64,000 nt of DNA from Oncomelania hupensis (GCA_036898135.1 CM072513.1:85546008-85610007); one strand, 5' to 3'. Numbered from the stretch's first letter, positions 1 through 12,649 are shown. The notes: a model not told the origin generated them from the sequence alone. Numbers and translations: made by a program.

Positions 1-58
1 TCCCCTCAACACCCACACACATCTCCAAATTGCTCTCAAAATACCCCAATCATTACTA

Positions 59-146
<88 letters not shown>

Positions 147-181
147 GTCGTCGTCATCGTCGTCGTCGTCATCATCATCGG

Positions 182-237
<56 letters not shown>
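59..237. repeat. (ATC)n microsatellite with GTC interruptions
   Basis: Near-pure trinucleotide run, interrupted by a GTC cluster near 145-170. It forms the tail of the adjoining SINE. Confidence 0.95.
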
Positions 238-238
<1 letters not shown>

Positions 239-595
239 ACTGGATGCTACACGCTCCTTACTCCTTAATCAGACTCAAGGCGCGGCGATCTGTAACCAGC
301 CTACAAACTCACGTGTAACTTGCACTCAAACAGGTGGTATAAAGGCAAGTCGCAATTTGCAGCTTACATCGAGGACATTGAAGATCAGTTATGAAATGTT
401 GAGATGGATTGCAGCCAATACCCACCATTACTGAAGGAAGAGAGTAAAAAAGAAATAAACGAGGAAACACTCGGTGACCTTAAGAGTCTCGTACCTAAAG
501 TCATACAAGTTCGTCCCCTGCGGGAATCGAACCTTGCGACATTCGGCATGGGAAACCGGCCACTAACACATTGCGCCACCAGGGTCACCCTCAAG
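239..595 (-). mobile_element. tRNA-derived SINE (family A)
   Basis: On the minus strand the element starts with an A-box-like TGGCGCAATG and a B box GGTTCGATTCC (about 520-530), followed by a body shared with copies at 34501-34885, 35790-36160 and 56225-56530 (GGTGTAAAGGCAGGGAGATCGC, CAAAGCGCGGCGATCTGT) and ends in a trinucleotide tail (59-237). Confidence 0.75.
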
Positions 596-1462
596 TACTT
601 GGTCTCCTATGGGTGGTACATCGCCCTCATAAAATCAAGAATGGTTGACCGTTCTCGGATATCTCATCTATCTAACCTTATCGAAAACGCTATCTTGTTC
701 TACACTAAATCTATCTACAAATCTATCGAAATCAGTAACTGGCTCCTTTGACTTAAATAGCTCAGTTACAGTTACAGGTGGGCCGATTCGTATTTACCAT
801 TTGTGGTACACGTGTACTGTAAAAGTGAGTTAGGCTGAAGTGCACAGGTTATCATGACACAGGCAACTGCTAATGGTACATTGCACTGAAAGTGGCAAAC
901 CGTAAACTGCTATCAATGCACGATGGACTAATACCATTGCAGGGACTTTTAAAGATCCTGACGCTCATGGTCTAGACGGATGAGTCCCGGCCACACTATA
1001 GACCTACAACCAACAAGCAGTAGGTACTTTGTCCCTCATAGCCGATGGTCCAGGATCGTGCTCAGCCAAAGATTGTGGGGACTTCTTTGGTTCAGCTGCC
1101 TGCACGTTAAGTGGGCGCCTCGAGTTAGATCCTGTAGCGGCAAGGGGTGTCGGATAGCGCAGTGGTTGGAGCACTCGCTACTGTGTCGCAAGTTAAGCAC
1201 CGTCCAGTCCGGTTAGCACTTGGATGGGTGACCGCAAAACGTAAAGCGACAAATAACAACGTCCCCAGTTGACTCAACTGTGACTGAGTACCTACTCTCT
1301 TAAGGGTGGGGAAGGTAAAGCAGCGAGGGAGAGAGATGGGCATCACCCTCATTACGCTGGCCCAAGATAAGTGTGATCTCCAACATCACGCTCTCCTACG
1401 GCCACAAGGCTATGGGACTACCTACTACCTTTACCAGCGCCTTAAGTAGCACTTGAACTTGG
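596..1462 (+). mobile_element. Repeat patchwork including a tRNA/5S rRNA hybrid head
   Basis: 596-900 shows nothing recognised. 930-1010 carries a dispersed motif (GATCCTGACGCTCATG) also seen near 9860, 51600, 52430 and 58520. At 1150-1180 there is a tRNA A-box-like GGATAGCGCAGTGGTTGGAG, followed at 1191-1235 by the 3' half of 5S rRNA, including CTTGGATGGGTGACCGC (box C). About 200 nt of body follow to ~1430. I read this as a SINE with a tRNA-5S hybrid promoter. Confidence 0.6.
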
Positions 1463-3085
1463 GTCCTGTGGGTTCGGGCATTAAATAGAATAGACCCAAC
1501 GTTTCCCGGCGTGTCGTAAGAGGCGACTAACAGGGGTGATGTTAGCACGGCATCACTGGGCGAAAGTCTTCTACACAGAAGTCACCGGCCAGGGCGGAGG
1601 AACCTCACGTTACTACAGGTTCAACGACCATGTGCTCAGGGCCAAGGCGAGCAGGAGGAGAAGCGATGATTGATGCCCTCACCATTATCTGTAACAAGAT
1701 CTGGCAGAGTGGGGAGTGGCCTATACCATGGACCCAGTCGCTTGTCATCACTCTTCCCAAAAAAAGTAACCTTCAAGAGTGTGAAAATTACCGCACCATC
1801 AGCCCTCCCAGCAAGGTCCTCCTGAAAATAATACTCAACAGGTTGAAACCCCAAGCTGAACAAATCATAGCTGAAGAACAAGCAGGATTCAGGGCAGGGC
1901 GAAGTACCACTGAACAGATTTTCAACCTCAGAATAATCTGTGAGAAATACCTACAGCACCAATAACATCTATGTCATGTGTTCATAGACTTCAAGAAGGC
2001 GTTTGACCGAGTCTGGCATGCAGCTCTATGGGCAACAATGAAAGTGTACAACATCAGCCCTAAAATTATTGAAGTCATCAAAAGCCTGTTTGACAAGGCT
2101 ACCAGTGCAGTCCTCCACAACAGCGCCATCGGGGAACTGGTTCAGAACAACAATCGGTGTGCGTCAAGGATTCCTACTCTCTCCAACACTCTTCAACATC
2201 TTCTTAGAGCGCATCATGTCAGATGCTCTTGCAGATCATGAAGGCACAGTCAGCATAGGCGGTAGAGCAATCTCCAATTTTCGTTTTGCGGATGACATTG
2301 ATGGATTGGCTGAAGAGGAACAAGAACTTGAACAGCTGGTACAGAGGCTTGACACCACCTCCAGAGCTTATGGAATGGAATTAAGTGCAGAGAAGGCCAA
2401 AATGATGACCAACAACACCAATGGCATCAACACGGACATCAAAGTCCAAGGTCAATCCCTCAACACAGTGCATAGCTTCAAATATTTAGGAGCCATTGTA
2501 TCAGACAATGGGTCCCGACAGGAAGTCCTCTCCAGGATCGCACAAACAACTGCTGCCCTGACAAGGTTGAAGCCCATTTGGAAAGACAAAACCATCAATC
2601 TACATTCCAAAGTAAGACTGCTGCGCTCCCTTGTCATCTCCATCTTCCTATATGCTTGCGAAGCATGGACCCTCACAGCAGATCTACAACGAAGAATACA
2701 AAGCATGGAGATGAGGTGCTACAGAAGGCTTCTGGGCATTTCCTATACCCAACACAGTACATCACCAACGACGAAGTCCAACAGACCATTACACAAGCCA
2801 TTGGACAACACGATGACCTGCTCACAGTGGTGAAGAAACGGAAACTCCGATGGTATGGCCACGTCACCAGATCATCAGGCCTTGCAAAGACTATTCTGCA
2901 AGGCACAGTGCAAGGAGATAGAAGAAGAGGGAGACCGAAAAAGAGGTGGGAGGACAACATTCGAGAATGGGCTGGTTTGACACTGAGCGAAGCCATCAGG
3001 GCTGCTGAGGACAGAGAAAGATGGAGTATGCTGGTTAAACGATCATCTGTGGTGCCCCTACGACCTCCGGGTTACGGGACAGGAT
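1463..3085 (+). mobile_element. LINE copy 1 (RTE-like), internally deleted
   Basis: 1463-1640 matches the 5' end of the LINE at 37567-40175, then jumps into the reverse transcriptase, so the endonuclease is missing. RT signals: AEEQAGFRAGRSTTEQIFN, FIDFKKAFDRVWH, RFADDIDGLA (catalytic FADD). The C-terminal part has LRWYGHVTRSSGLAK and RRRGRPKKRWEDNI, common in RTE-type LINE proteins. Stops and frameshifts split it over several frames; not functional. 3' end GGGACAGGATATGATG. Confidence 0.85.
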
Positions 3086-3758
3086 ATGATGATAAGGAGG
3101 GATATGAGCTGGAAAAACGCTAAATTAAAACGATTAAATAAATAAATAAATAATAAATAAATTGTTAACTTTGTAGTATGATCTTTTATTCAGATGCAGA
3201 CTACTGTTTGTGTTTTATTTGTTGTAACTTTAATATCACTTTATGTTATTGTATGGCGTGTAATGTTATGGTATGGCGTTTAATGTTAGCATGTGATGGT
3301 ATGGTGTTTAATGTTATGGTATCTTTTACATGTTGTATATCAACTGGTGCATAAATCTTTCTTTTATGAAATGAACTATAGGTTTAACTTAACTAAAGCA
3401 GTGTAGCAATTGCTACATCACCTTGCTATAAAGGTTCTTGGTTAATAGGCGTAGTCATAGTAACACTGATCTCTGATAGGCAAATAAAGATGTCAATCAT
3501 CCCCCTTGACCCTCTCCCCAACTTCAACCTGCACAACTGCAGTCAAGCGAGACTGAATACAGTGTAGCCGAGATTAGACTAGGCCTGCTCCCTCTTGGGG
3601 TGGATGAAAGCCTCGCGTAGTCTTTATGTGTGTTACTCATTTATTGTCTAGTATCCACCTAAGTGATTTAGACATTTAAGCAAACAACTAATGTAATTAA
3701 TAAATTTAAATAACTAACTATAAAAAATAATCAACTCATTCGAATAACTGGAACAAAA

Positions 3759-3798
<40 letters not shown>

Positions 3799-4395
3799 GA
3801 TTAAATACATGGGTTCTTCATACCAGTCCATGGGGGAAAAAAATTACAGAAATCTTCCAACAGATGAATAAATAAAAACATTTGCAAGCTTTAAACAAAT
3901 TGAAAAAGTTACGTTTTTCTCTTTCACGTGTAGTAAAAAGTCAAGATCGTTGCATTTAAACATAATATGAACCAGTAAAAAAACACAAGTACCTGAGCAA
4001 AAAAATATTTTTTTAAAAATTTAGTCCGTAATGTTACCACAGGTTTTTAAAAAAAAAAAAAACAGCATGTAACTGCAAGAAATAATTTTTTGGATCAAAC
4101 ACTTTGTTCATTATTTGATTATAAATGGAAAAGAAGTTAATTTCTGTTGGATGCCATCACTTTGTGGTTTTATCTTTAATGTTTGGGCGGATCGAGAGGC
4201 AACGAAAGGCGCTTTGAACTTGAATTCAGTTATTGTTCTCATATCTTTACCTACTTAAAGAAGCAATCAACAGAATAGAAAAAAGCTTTTTTGAAAAAAA
4301 AATTATTCACATCAATGTTCACGTAGTCTCTCCCGCTCTGCATAGGACTAATAAATTCCAACACTAGTAACAATGCGACGGTCGTACTTGTAAAC
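3086..4395. other. AT-rich intergenic stretch, nothing recognised
   Basis: Contains a partly repeated segment near 3240-3330 (TGTTATGGTATGGCGTTTAATG), a (CT)n run at 3763-3795 and no convincing ORF on either strand. Confidence 0.6.
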
Positions 4396-4492
4396 CACAG
4401 GCGCTTGTATCTGGGTATGCGAGCGCTTATGCCTGTGACGCGTCTCCCTTTGGTATCCCAAGTGCACGGGTATCCAGATACAATCGCCTAAA
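4396..4492. mobile_element. 97-bp inverted-repeat MITE (diverged relative of the 54287 palindrome)
   Basis: Begins CACAGGCGCTTGTATCTGG and ends with its imperfect reverse complement CCAGATACAATCGCCTAAAA. Flanked by TTGTAAAC / ATGTAAAC, an 8-bp target duplication with one mismatch, as for hAT-type elements. Confidence 0.7.
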
Positions 4493-4809
4493 ATGTAAAC
4501 AGCTTAATGCTGCGACTTACGCCAACCAGCCAACAACACCAAAGGAGATAAAACGTTTGTGTAAAACTCCAGAGTTAAAACTTACACACCACACAGTGGG
4601 CAGTGATCAACCTAACAGTAGCGCTGCTATGGTTTGTCAACTTACCTACACACAGTGGGCGGTGATCATCCTATACACAGAGGGCAGTGATCATCCTATA
4701 CACAGAGGGCAGTGATCATCCTATACACAGTGGGCAGTGATCATCCTATACACAGTTGGCAGCGATCATCCTATACACAGTGGACAGTGATCAACTTAAC
4801 AGGTCCCTA

Positions 4810-4900
4810 CCCCTCTTTCCCGGGGATGGTTATCCCCGTCTGCCATATCGCCAATGGTGGGTGTAGACGTTAAACCTCAATGTTCATTCATTCAAATTAA
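4810..4900. mobile_element. Short dispersed repeat inserted in the minisatellite
   Basis: TTATCCCCGTCTGCCATATC...GTAGACGTTAAACCTCAATG is foreign to the array and recurs, diverged, at about 36240-36285. Confidence 0.55.
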
Positions 4901-4998
4901 CAGTAGCGCTGCTATGGTTTGTCAACTTACCTACACACAGTGGGCCTGTGATCATCTTATACACAGTGGGCAGTGATCAATCTAACAGTAGCGCTGCT

Positions 4999-5058
4999 CT
5001 GGTCCTGATTTGGCTCAGAAGAGTCCGCTGGACCTAAAGCAATAATCATGTAATGTAA
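4999..5058 (+). mobile_element. 60-bp stem-loop micro-retroposon
   Basis: CTGGTCCTGATTTGGCTC...GTCCGCTGGACCTAAAGCAA ending TCATGTAATGTAA. Flanked by a 12-bp duplication AGTAGCGCTGCT (4987-4998, 5059-5070), although that sequence is also part of the minisatellite unit. GGTCC and GGACC can pair to form a stem. Confidence 0.65.
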
Positions 5059-6055
5059 AGTAGCGCTGCTATTGTTTGTCAACTTACCTACACACAGTGG
5101 GCAGTGATCAACCTAAACACAGTGGGCACTGATCATCCTAACACACGCGCTACTATTGTTTGTCTACCTACACACAGTGGACAGTGATCAACCTACACAC
5201 AGTGGGCACTGATCATCCTAAAACACGCGCTACTATTGTTTGTCTACCTACACACGGTGGACAGTGATCAACCTACACACAGTGGGCACTGATCATCCTA
5301 AAACACGCGCTACTATTGTTTGTCTACCTACACACAGTGGGCAGTGATCAACCTACACACAGTGGGCACTGATCATCCTAAAACACGCGCTACTATTGTT
5401 TGTCTACCTACACACAGTGGACAGTGATCATCCTACACGCAGTGGGCACTGATCAATCTAACAGTAGCGTTACTATGGTTTGTCAACTTACCTACACACA
5501 GTGGGCAGTGATCATCCTAACAGAAGCGCCTGCTATGGTTTGTCAACTTTACCTACACACCACACAGTGGGCAGTGATCATCCTATACACAGTAGGCAGT
5601 GATCATCCTAACAGAAGCGCCTGCTATGGTTTGTCAACTTTACCTACACACAACACAGTGGGCAGTGATCATCCTATACACAGTAGGCAGTGATCGTCCT
5701 AACAGAAGCGCCTGCTATGATTTGTCAACTTACCTACACACCACACAGTGGGCAGTGATCATCCTATACACAGTAGGCAGTGATCATCCTAACAGAAGCG
5801 CCTGCTATGATTTGTCAACTTACCTACACACCACACAGTGGGCAGTGATCATCCTATACACGGTAGGCAGTGATCGTCCTAACAGAAGCGCCTGCTATGA
5901 TTTGTCAACTTACCTACACACCACACAGTGGGCAGTGATCATCCTATACACAGTAGGCAGTGATCATCCTAACAGAAGCGCCTGCTATGATTTGTCAACT
6001 TACCTACACACCACACAGTGGGCAGTGATCAACCTAACAGTAGTGCTACTATAGT

Positions 6056-6394
6056 TTGTCAAGGGAGGAATACCGACAACATGAACAGTCACAGTGACAG
6101 CGTCGACACCAGTGACAGCGGTACAGTAGGACAACAGAAAGTGGGTCACGGCTATTCTATTCATAGGTAGGCCTCATCCCTCTTTGGTCTACCGCAGTAG
6201 ACCTATTCATAGGCCTATGTTGTCAGCTGAAGTGTTCTATAGATTAGGGGAGACAAAAAGTTTGTGCAACACGGGTGGGTCTCGCCTAGAGTATGGTAAA
6301 TGTGTGGAGTAGGTTAAAGCGTGTTGATAAGCAATTACGAGCACGACTGGGAGAGACGGAGGCCTGTTCACACTGCGTAGAAGAGAGGGACTAT
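6056..6394. other. Unassigned stretch
   Basis: No ORF, repeat or RNA recognised. Confidence 0.4.
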
Positions 6395-6850
6395 GTTACA
6401 CTCGATTCGATGATGGTGTTTTTCTCTATCAGTATCTGATTCAGCCCCGATGCTTGAATTCCTGATAGGGTGTAACTCAGATTCGTTTATTCACACAGCC
6501 CGTCCAAACAGCATACAAGTCACAAAGTCGACGTATGAAGTTTTCCACTTTTATTCAGCACACATCAACAACTGCATACAATTCTCAACTCAACTCAACA
6601 ACTTTCACAGCAACTCTTCTGCTTCACTATCAACAACTTTACTATCTCAACAGCGACTCGGCTCACGATTAAATAACCTCTCTCTCTTCCGGAAGGATTT
6701 CGAATACTGTAGAAATGACGCACTGCCACCAATCGAATAAAAGATCGTCATCACTGACTTACGTCAATACATATTTTTATATCTTCCAGAACGACCTCTT
6801 GCTTCGACATGTATCGGGAAATTTCTATAGAAAGTAAACACTCAGATCCA
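6395..6850. repeat. ~450-bp dispersed repeat, copy 1
   Basis: Matches 62815-63265 in the same orientation: GTTACACTCGATTCGATGAT, then TGATTCAGCCCCGATGCTTG, ending near GGGAAATTTCTAT. It has no recognisable coding domain; an LTR fragment is possible. Confidence 0.75.
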
Positions 6851-7389
6851 GAAACTTCTACAGTAATATCGACCAACAAAAATTATCGACGTTATACAAA
6901 GCCTTTCCTAACAACAATGCAAACTCAAATCAAAGGTAAATAAACTCTATTATTGAATACTTTGCAAATCGAAACGATTAGATCTATCGTACACGCTTTC
7001 GACATACTTTCGTACGCGTTTCAACGTAACAGACTATCATATCCTATCCCATAACGTGAAGGTCGTAGGGGAACCAAAGATGACCGTTTAACCAGCGTAC
7101 TCCATCTTTCCTTGTCTTCGGCAACCCTGTTGTTTTCGCTCAGTGTCAAACCAGTCCATTCTCGAATGTTGTCCTCCCACCTCCTTTTCGTTCTCCCTCT
7201 TCTTGAGCCTCCTTGCACTGTGCCTTGCAGGATGGTCTGTGCATGACCTGATGATCTGGTGACGTGGCCATACCATCGGAGTTTCCGTTTTTTCACCACT
7301 GTGAGCAGGTCATCGTGTTGTCCAATGGCTTGTGTGATGGACTGTCGGACTTCGTCGTTGGTGAGGTGCTGGGTATAGGAAATGCCCAG

Positions 7390-8186
7390 GGGTGGAATTC
7401 ATGGCCAGTTAAATTATAGGCGATGGTTAACGTTACCAACATTGGTTTTGTAACCAACAATGGTATCGTTAACCATCGTTTAGCAGATCGCTATTCATGT
7501 GCGAGTGTCCACGCATTGTTACTTAACCAAGGCTATTTTTGGGCTGTGCGGGAATATCCGTAAGGGGGCATAATTCAAGCAGCTGTTTTCCTTCTTTCGT
7601 CAACAAAATAGGCCTATAACCCATCGGAATCGTGCAGCCGCACGATTAAAGTCTGGCAATGGTGGCGTGATTAGCAAGCCTACCGACAGCATGCTGGATA
7701 TCATAGTGAGCAAGGAGAGCGAGCTTTTTGTTGGGGTGAAAGGAGAGAAATCACTTTTGATCACTTTGTAGTTTGTAATGTTAGGCCTACATTTTGTTTT
7801 TAGACTGAGGTGTCAATTTCTGCCGTTTCTGGGTAGTTTGGAACTTGAAATGTTGTCTTTATTTCGTAGGGTTGCATTACCCTACGAGTATAAACTATAC
7901 AGATACACAATAAGCCTACACATCACCAGTCAAAATCCAACAACAATATTTTAATAATAATAATATTAACCCGTTTTATTAATATGACAGATTATTAAAG
8001 GTGCCAGAGGCATAAAAACAAAGAGTGAGACACACATGTAAAAGTGGTGACAAAACGCCTTGCCGATCACACAGTTTCAGTCTGTCTACCGCGTTCGTTA
8101 ACGTGATGATATCATGCCGACGAAAACGAAATTTTGATACCAGTCCTGTCTGGGGACAGTATTATGACTGTGTGGTGTGGTGTGGT

Positions 8187-8233
<47 letters not shown>

Positions 8234-9377
8234 CGCAGTGCAGCAGAGATATGCAGACTGACCCGGAAACCTATAGTCATAGAGCCATGGATACTACATC
8301 AGTGCATAGAGCAGTTGATTGACTACGTATTCCTGTGACATTGTGCGTGCATGTGTGTGTGGGCGTGTGTCTGTGTGTGTGGGTGTGTGAGTGTGTGTAC
8401 GCAAATGTGATGCACACATAGTAATGTGTATGTGAGTGGCTGTTTCTTAACTAAGTGGTTCATAATCATACGTGACCCTGATCCGTGATTTTATTAGCAA
8501 TGTTAAATCTAGTCATATGTTTTGAAGTAACAACAGTTTACTGATGTATTCGTTGCGGAATGTCTCTATTTGTAACTAGTCATGTGTATACACCATTTAA
8601 TTTGCTCAGCAGCCTATTGTTGTTAGGCCTACTTATTTTCTTATAATGTATGTAAAACCTCCACTCCCCTGTAGTTAGTGAAGGGAAACAACAATGTTGA
8701 CATAGCGTTGACAGTGGAAGTGTGTAATGTGTAACCCTAGAACGACTAGTGTAACTACAGTGAGCCCCGTAAATGTATTAAGGGTGTGTGTGGGATGAGT
8801 TTGTGTGTGGATAAGAATGAATGTGCAAGGATTAGCATGGTCATGAGAAAGCGTGAATGATTGAGAAAATGGCAGTAACAGTCTTGAGATTTTTTTTTTT
8901 TTCGTATTCTTATGCATTAAGGTGTTCTAATATCCGCTACCGTTTCTTTATTGTATACATGTACGCTAACCTTTGTGTTGTCTTCTTAATATGTCAACAG
9001 TTACTGTGCATCACACACAAATATCCTTGTGCAAATGGGGACAATAAAGATTCGTTATTCGTTATTCGTTATTCGTTATTCGTTATTCGTTATTCAGTTC
9101 CACATCATCAAATTTGTCAAGTGGATTACTTCTGTCGCGAAATACTCTCTCTCTCCTCGGAGCTCGTCTCTGTCGAAGTTGCCACCAAACGATGGCCGCC
9201 ATTTTTAACCAGTGTTCCATTGGTTATCGGGTGGTGCCCCCTCCGTTAAAATAACCATGGTTAGCAACCGTCGTTAACTCTGCTAAGGCCTCATGAATTT
9301 AAAATTTCCAGCTTAACCAATGTCGTTAATTTTACCAACATTGGTTAAGCCTTAACCAACGGTCATGAATACCACCC
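7390..9377. mobile_element. 2-kb non-autonomous DNA transposon, PIF/Harbinger-like
   Basis: Ends are inverted: GGGTGGAATTCATGGCC at left, GGTCATGAATACCACCC at right, followed inward by related GTTAAC/ACCAACATTGG stretches. It splits the LINE at a 3-bp duplication CAG. A 3-bp duplication fits PIF/Harbinger; no transposase is visible. Inside lie (GT)n runs at 8180-8240 and 8345-8400. Confidence 0.7.
9049..9095. repeat. 7-bp tandem repeat (ATTCGTT)n
   Basis: About six copies directly after GGGGACAATAAAG, looking like the short-repeat tail of a retroposon inside the DNA element. Confidence 0.85.
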
Positions 9378-9639
9378 CAGAAGTCTCCTAGAAGTCTCCT
9401 GTAGCACCTCATCTCCATGCTTTGTATTCTTCGTTGTAGATCTGCTGTGAGGGTCCATGTTTCGCCAGCATATAGGAAGAGCATATAGGAAGATGGAGAT
9501 GACAAGGGAGCGCAGCAACCTTACCTTGGAATGTAGACTGATTGGCAGCAGGGAAGGGGAGATAAATCTTTCCTGTCATTCCCTCCTTCCACGGACGACA
9601 GCAACTTATTTATTTTTATTTTTATTAATTTATTTTTTA

Positions 9640-10073
9640 TTATTGAGGATTTTTATAGCGCATTTATCTCGCCGTACTTGACCAGACTTTATGCGCTGGC
9701 CGATAAAGGATCTAGTTCAAACTGCCCGAGACGCCCACCCGCAGCCTTTGGGCGCATGGTTTGACGCCCGGACAACTGAGCACTATACTGACCAGCCAGG
9801 GATGGGAGAGAAGGACCAAGTGCATGCTGGTTGTGGTCTCGTTACCGGCACTCACCCGTCGAGGACATGAGCGTCAGGATCTTTAAAGTCCGTTATGATG
9901 GAATGTATGCGACACACAGACTAGACCTCGGTTTATACTCTCATCCGAAGGAGTAGGAAACGGGAGTAAAGTGTATTTCCCAGGGACACAACACAATGGC
10001 CCGGACAGGGCTCGAACCCGGGACCTTCAGATCCGCAAGCCAAATCACTACCATTAGACCACCGTGCCTCTCT
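9640..10073 (-). mobile_element. tRNA-derived SINE (family C)
   Basis: On the minus strand it starts GAGGCACGGTGGTCTAATGG (A box) and carries CGGGTTCGAGCCC (B box, 10008-10020), spaced as in tRNA; the body contains the dispersed CTCATGTCCTCGACGGGTGA segment, and the 3' end is T/A-rich. Confidence 0.8.
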
Positions 10074-11285
10074 AATACTAATAACTAATAAGGATTGTAT
10101 CCCAGATGCTACCAATAACCTCCAGTCCCATGTCCGTAGGCGAGACACCTCTATCACATGTGTTTAACAAAAACTTCTGGTCTTCTTACACAACTGAGAT
10201 TTAATTTATTCTGTGCTGTGTAAAGTGCGTTTTATGTTTGTATGTGTATTGTGTGCGTTTGGTGTGTGTGTGTGTGTGTATGTGTGCAATTTGCGTATGT
10301 GTTTTGTGTGGGTGTGCGTGTTTGTTTGGGTGTGCGTGTTGTGTGTGTGCGTGCGGGTTTGTGTGTGTATGTGTGCGAGTGCAAAGGGTTCAACTATGGT
10401 TTCGTTCTGCTGCATGTGCAGTTGGTTGTCAAACAATTTCTTCTTTCAGTTAATTAACGTATGTTATATTCTACTGCATTTTATAGAATTGCTAAGGGGA
10501 CGCTTATCTTTGCGTCACTCTGGGGACGAATTTTTAGCGATGGTGGGAAGCTTCTTCTGGGGAAGTTCCTCAACGGAAGAGTAGAAAAGAAAGATCCTTC
10601 TGTCTTCTAGACGGGATTGCTACTCGGTGTATAGCAAGCTTGAATAAAACACGGGTTCGGGGAGCCTAGGTCGAGTTGGGTAACAGGGGCAACACCCCTG
10701 TAACGACATTTTAATTTTTATGAAAACTAGAGTCATTCTGAGGCTTTCTCCTATGAATTAAGCCTGCTTATTTAAATTCTTTAAAAACTGAATTCTTACA
10801 GAGAATGTTAGTAATACAAATAAAAAAGTAAGGTTTCTTTCTCTTTCGCCCGCTGTAGTCAAGTGATGCTAAGTAAGCCTTTTTGGGCAGTGAATTCGAT
10901 GTAACAATTCACAACTTTCCGGCACCTCTCATAAAAACTCGTGGGTATCGCCATTTTAAATTAAAACGAGGTTAAAATGAGACCAAGTTCCGGTCTGACT
11001 TGTTTTGCTTTTATCAAAGCTTGATGCGTGACCTTTAAATATGGCAAATTGCCGAAAACGACGATTGTTAGAGCCAGAAAACGAGTGGGATAAGTATAAA
11101 AACGGTGGAGGAAGTACATGCTCAGTGAAAGGATGCAAAAAAACAATCGTAGAGGCCTGTATTTGTGGCGACTTCGGAGGTGCGTCGATCATCGACAGAA
11201 AGTGAAACAGGACCTGAAGACTTGTAGTTTTCCATAGCTTCGCCGTCGCAACCTTCACAAAACACGAAGTAGTTGACTATGTTAG
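10074..11285. other. Intergenic, GT-rich run then unassigned
   Basis: A degenerate (GT)n tract occupies 10262-10379. The rest shows no gene or known repeat; short ORFs are unconvincing. Confidence 0.5.
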
Positions 11286-11502
11286 GCGAGCGTTGTGGCC
11301 AAGTGGGCTAAGGCGGGACTAACTTGCATTGTCCACAAGCCAGAAACCAATGGCGCCTGACAGGTGTGGGTTCGAGCCAGCAACTGGGCGTTATGTTTTT
11401 CCGAATATTTTTCAAAAATTCACAAATAATGTTAGGTAGGTAGGGTTTAGGCGCGCCACTGGCGATAGAAAGGGATAATAAAGTGCAGCAGAAAAAAAAA
11501 AT
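11286..11502 (+). mobile_element. tRNA-derived SINE (family B), copy 1
   Basis: A box GTGGCCAAGTGGGCTAAGGC, B box GTGGGTTCGAGCC, body ending ...GGGATAATAAAGTGCAGCAG plus poly-A. The flanks TATGTTAGG / TATGTGAGG may be a 9-bp duplication. The same family occurs at 19185-19571. Confidence 0.75.
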
Positions 11503-11639
11503 ATGTGAGGGTACGATACAGGTGGCCAGTGACACATGTTATTACAAATTTCTGTCTTTTTTTGTCATTTGTGTACATAGTTGTAAATAGTCTATCTCTG
11601 TCTTTTTTTTGGTTGTAATTTATGTACATAGTTGTAAAT

Positions 11640-11789
11640 AGTTGTGAATAGTCTGTACCTTTACTGTTCCGTCTTTTGGTGTATTGAAGCAAAAGTGATG
11701 TTTTATCGAGTGCATGTATTTATATGTAATGACTATGTAAAGCGCGGTGAGTCTGGTCATAGGCTGGAGTACCCGCTATATAAAAATCC

Positions 11790-11840
<51 letters not shown>

Positions 11841-11841
11841 G
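11640..11841 (+). mobile_element. SINE 3' end with (TTA)n tail
   Basis: Ends TGGAGTACCCGCTATATAAAA, then (TTATTA)n at 11790-11840, the 3' pattern of tRNA-SINEs with a GCGCTATATAA-type end. Confidence 0.5.
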
Positions 11842-12649
11842 AATAGTTGGAAATAACTCACTAAAACACGCGGAGAAAGAAACCGGAAGTATGTTTCATT
11901 GAGGGGATTCCCGTTGGTGCATAGGATAGCAGAAAAGTGTGAATAGCGGGCGCGGGCGGCACTTTAGTGACGAGAAAAAAAAAAAAGCTGAACACGGACA
12001 TGGATCGAGACTTGGACTTGGAGAGATTGCGTTTTGTGATTTTTTTTTTGGAGCGAATTTTTTTCTCGGACCTCTATTTAATTTTCTTGGGAGTGACGGT
12101 ACCTTTTGTCGGAAAATCGCGGATCTGAGGAGAGTTCCCCAGCCTGTACGATAATCTATATAAGCGTTATATTTAACAGTAGGCCTACTTATACTGTAGG
12201 GAACTGTCGATTTTACCTTGTCACAATTGCATTGTATTGTACAGTATTCTTTACCTGTGAATTGCTTGGGAATTTTCATTTTTACACAACTGCGGTATCA
12301 CTATAGTAATTTTGTTGTGTTCTGTGCGAGCATGTGTGCGCTTGTGCGTGTGGTTGCTGTAGTTATCGTTGCCGCCTCTGTTGGTGTTGCTGGCGTCTGC
12401 ATGCCTGGGTGCGTGTAAAGAGTGCCTCTTATTTCGTTGGGGTGCCTTGTCCATCAACTGTAACTGCAACACGCGATCAATAGATTGAAGCGAAGCGAGT
12501 AAACCACGGAGAAAACATAACACACAACTCTCTCTCTGTGTCTATGTGTGTGTGTGTGCGCGTGTGTGATGTCAGCGGATGTGTCATATATCTTTTTTTC
12601 CCCGATCAAACACACACAAACACAAACGCACACATACACAGTAAAAGAA

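Larger units (their letters stand above)
4570..6055. repeat. GATC-rich minisatellite with 80-bp and 90-bp higher-order units
   Basis: Built from CACACAGTGGGCAGTGATCA plus a TAGCGCTGCTATGGTTTGTC segment. From about 5141 to 5400 the unit is 80 bp (ACACGCGCTACTATTG at 80-bp steps); from about 5611 to 6010 it is 90 bp (AACAGAAGCG at 5701, 5791, 5881, 5971). Two unrelated insertions interrupt it (about 4810-4900 and 4999-5058). Confidence 0.9.
7033..9537 (-). mobile_element. LINE copy 2 (3' end), interrupted by a 2-kb element
   Basis: Minus-strand LINE pieces 7033-7389 (KKRKLRWYGHVTRSSG; tail read as ATAGG repeats) and 9378-9537 are continuous once the insertion 7390-9377 is removed. Confidence 0.85.

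Noticed and set aside
1191..1235. Functional 5S rRNA gene
   Set aside because: Only the 3' half is present, joined to a tRNA-like A box; it belongs to a repeat.
5599..6054. 151-codon ORF with TYLHTTQWAVIILYTVGSD repeats
   Set aside because: It is open only because the 90-bp minisatellite period is divisible by three.
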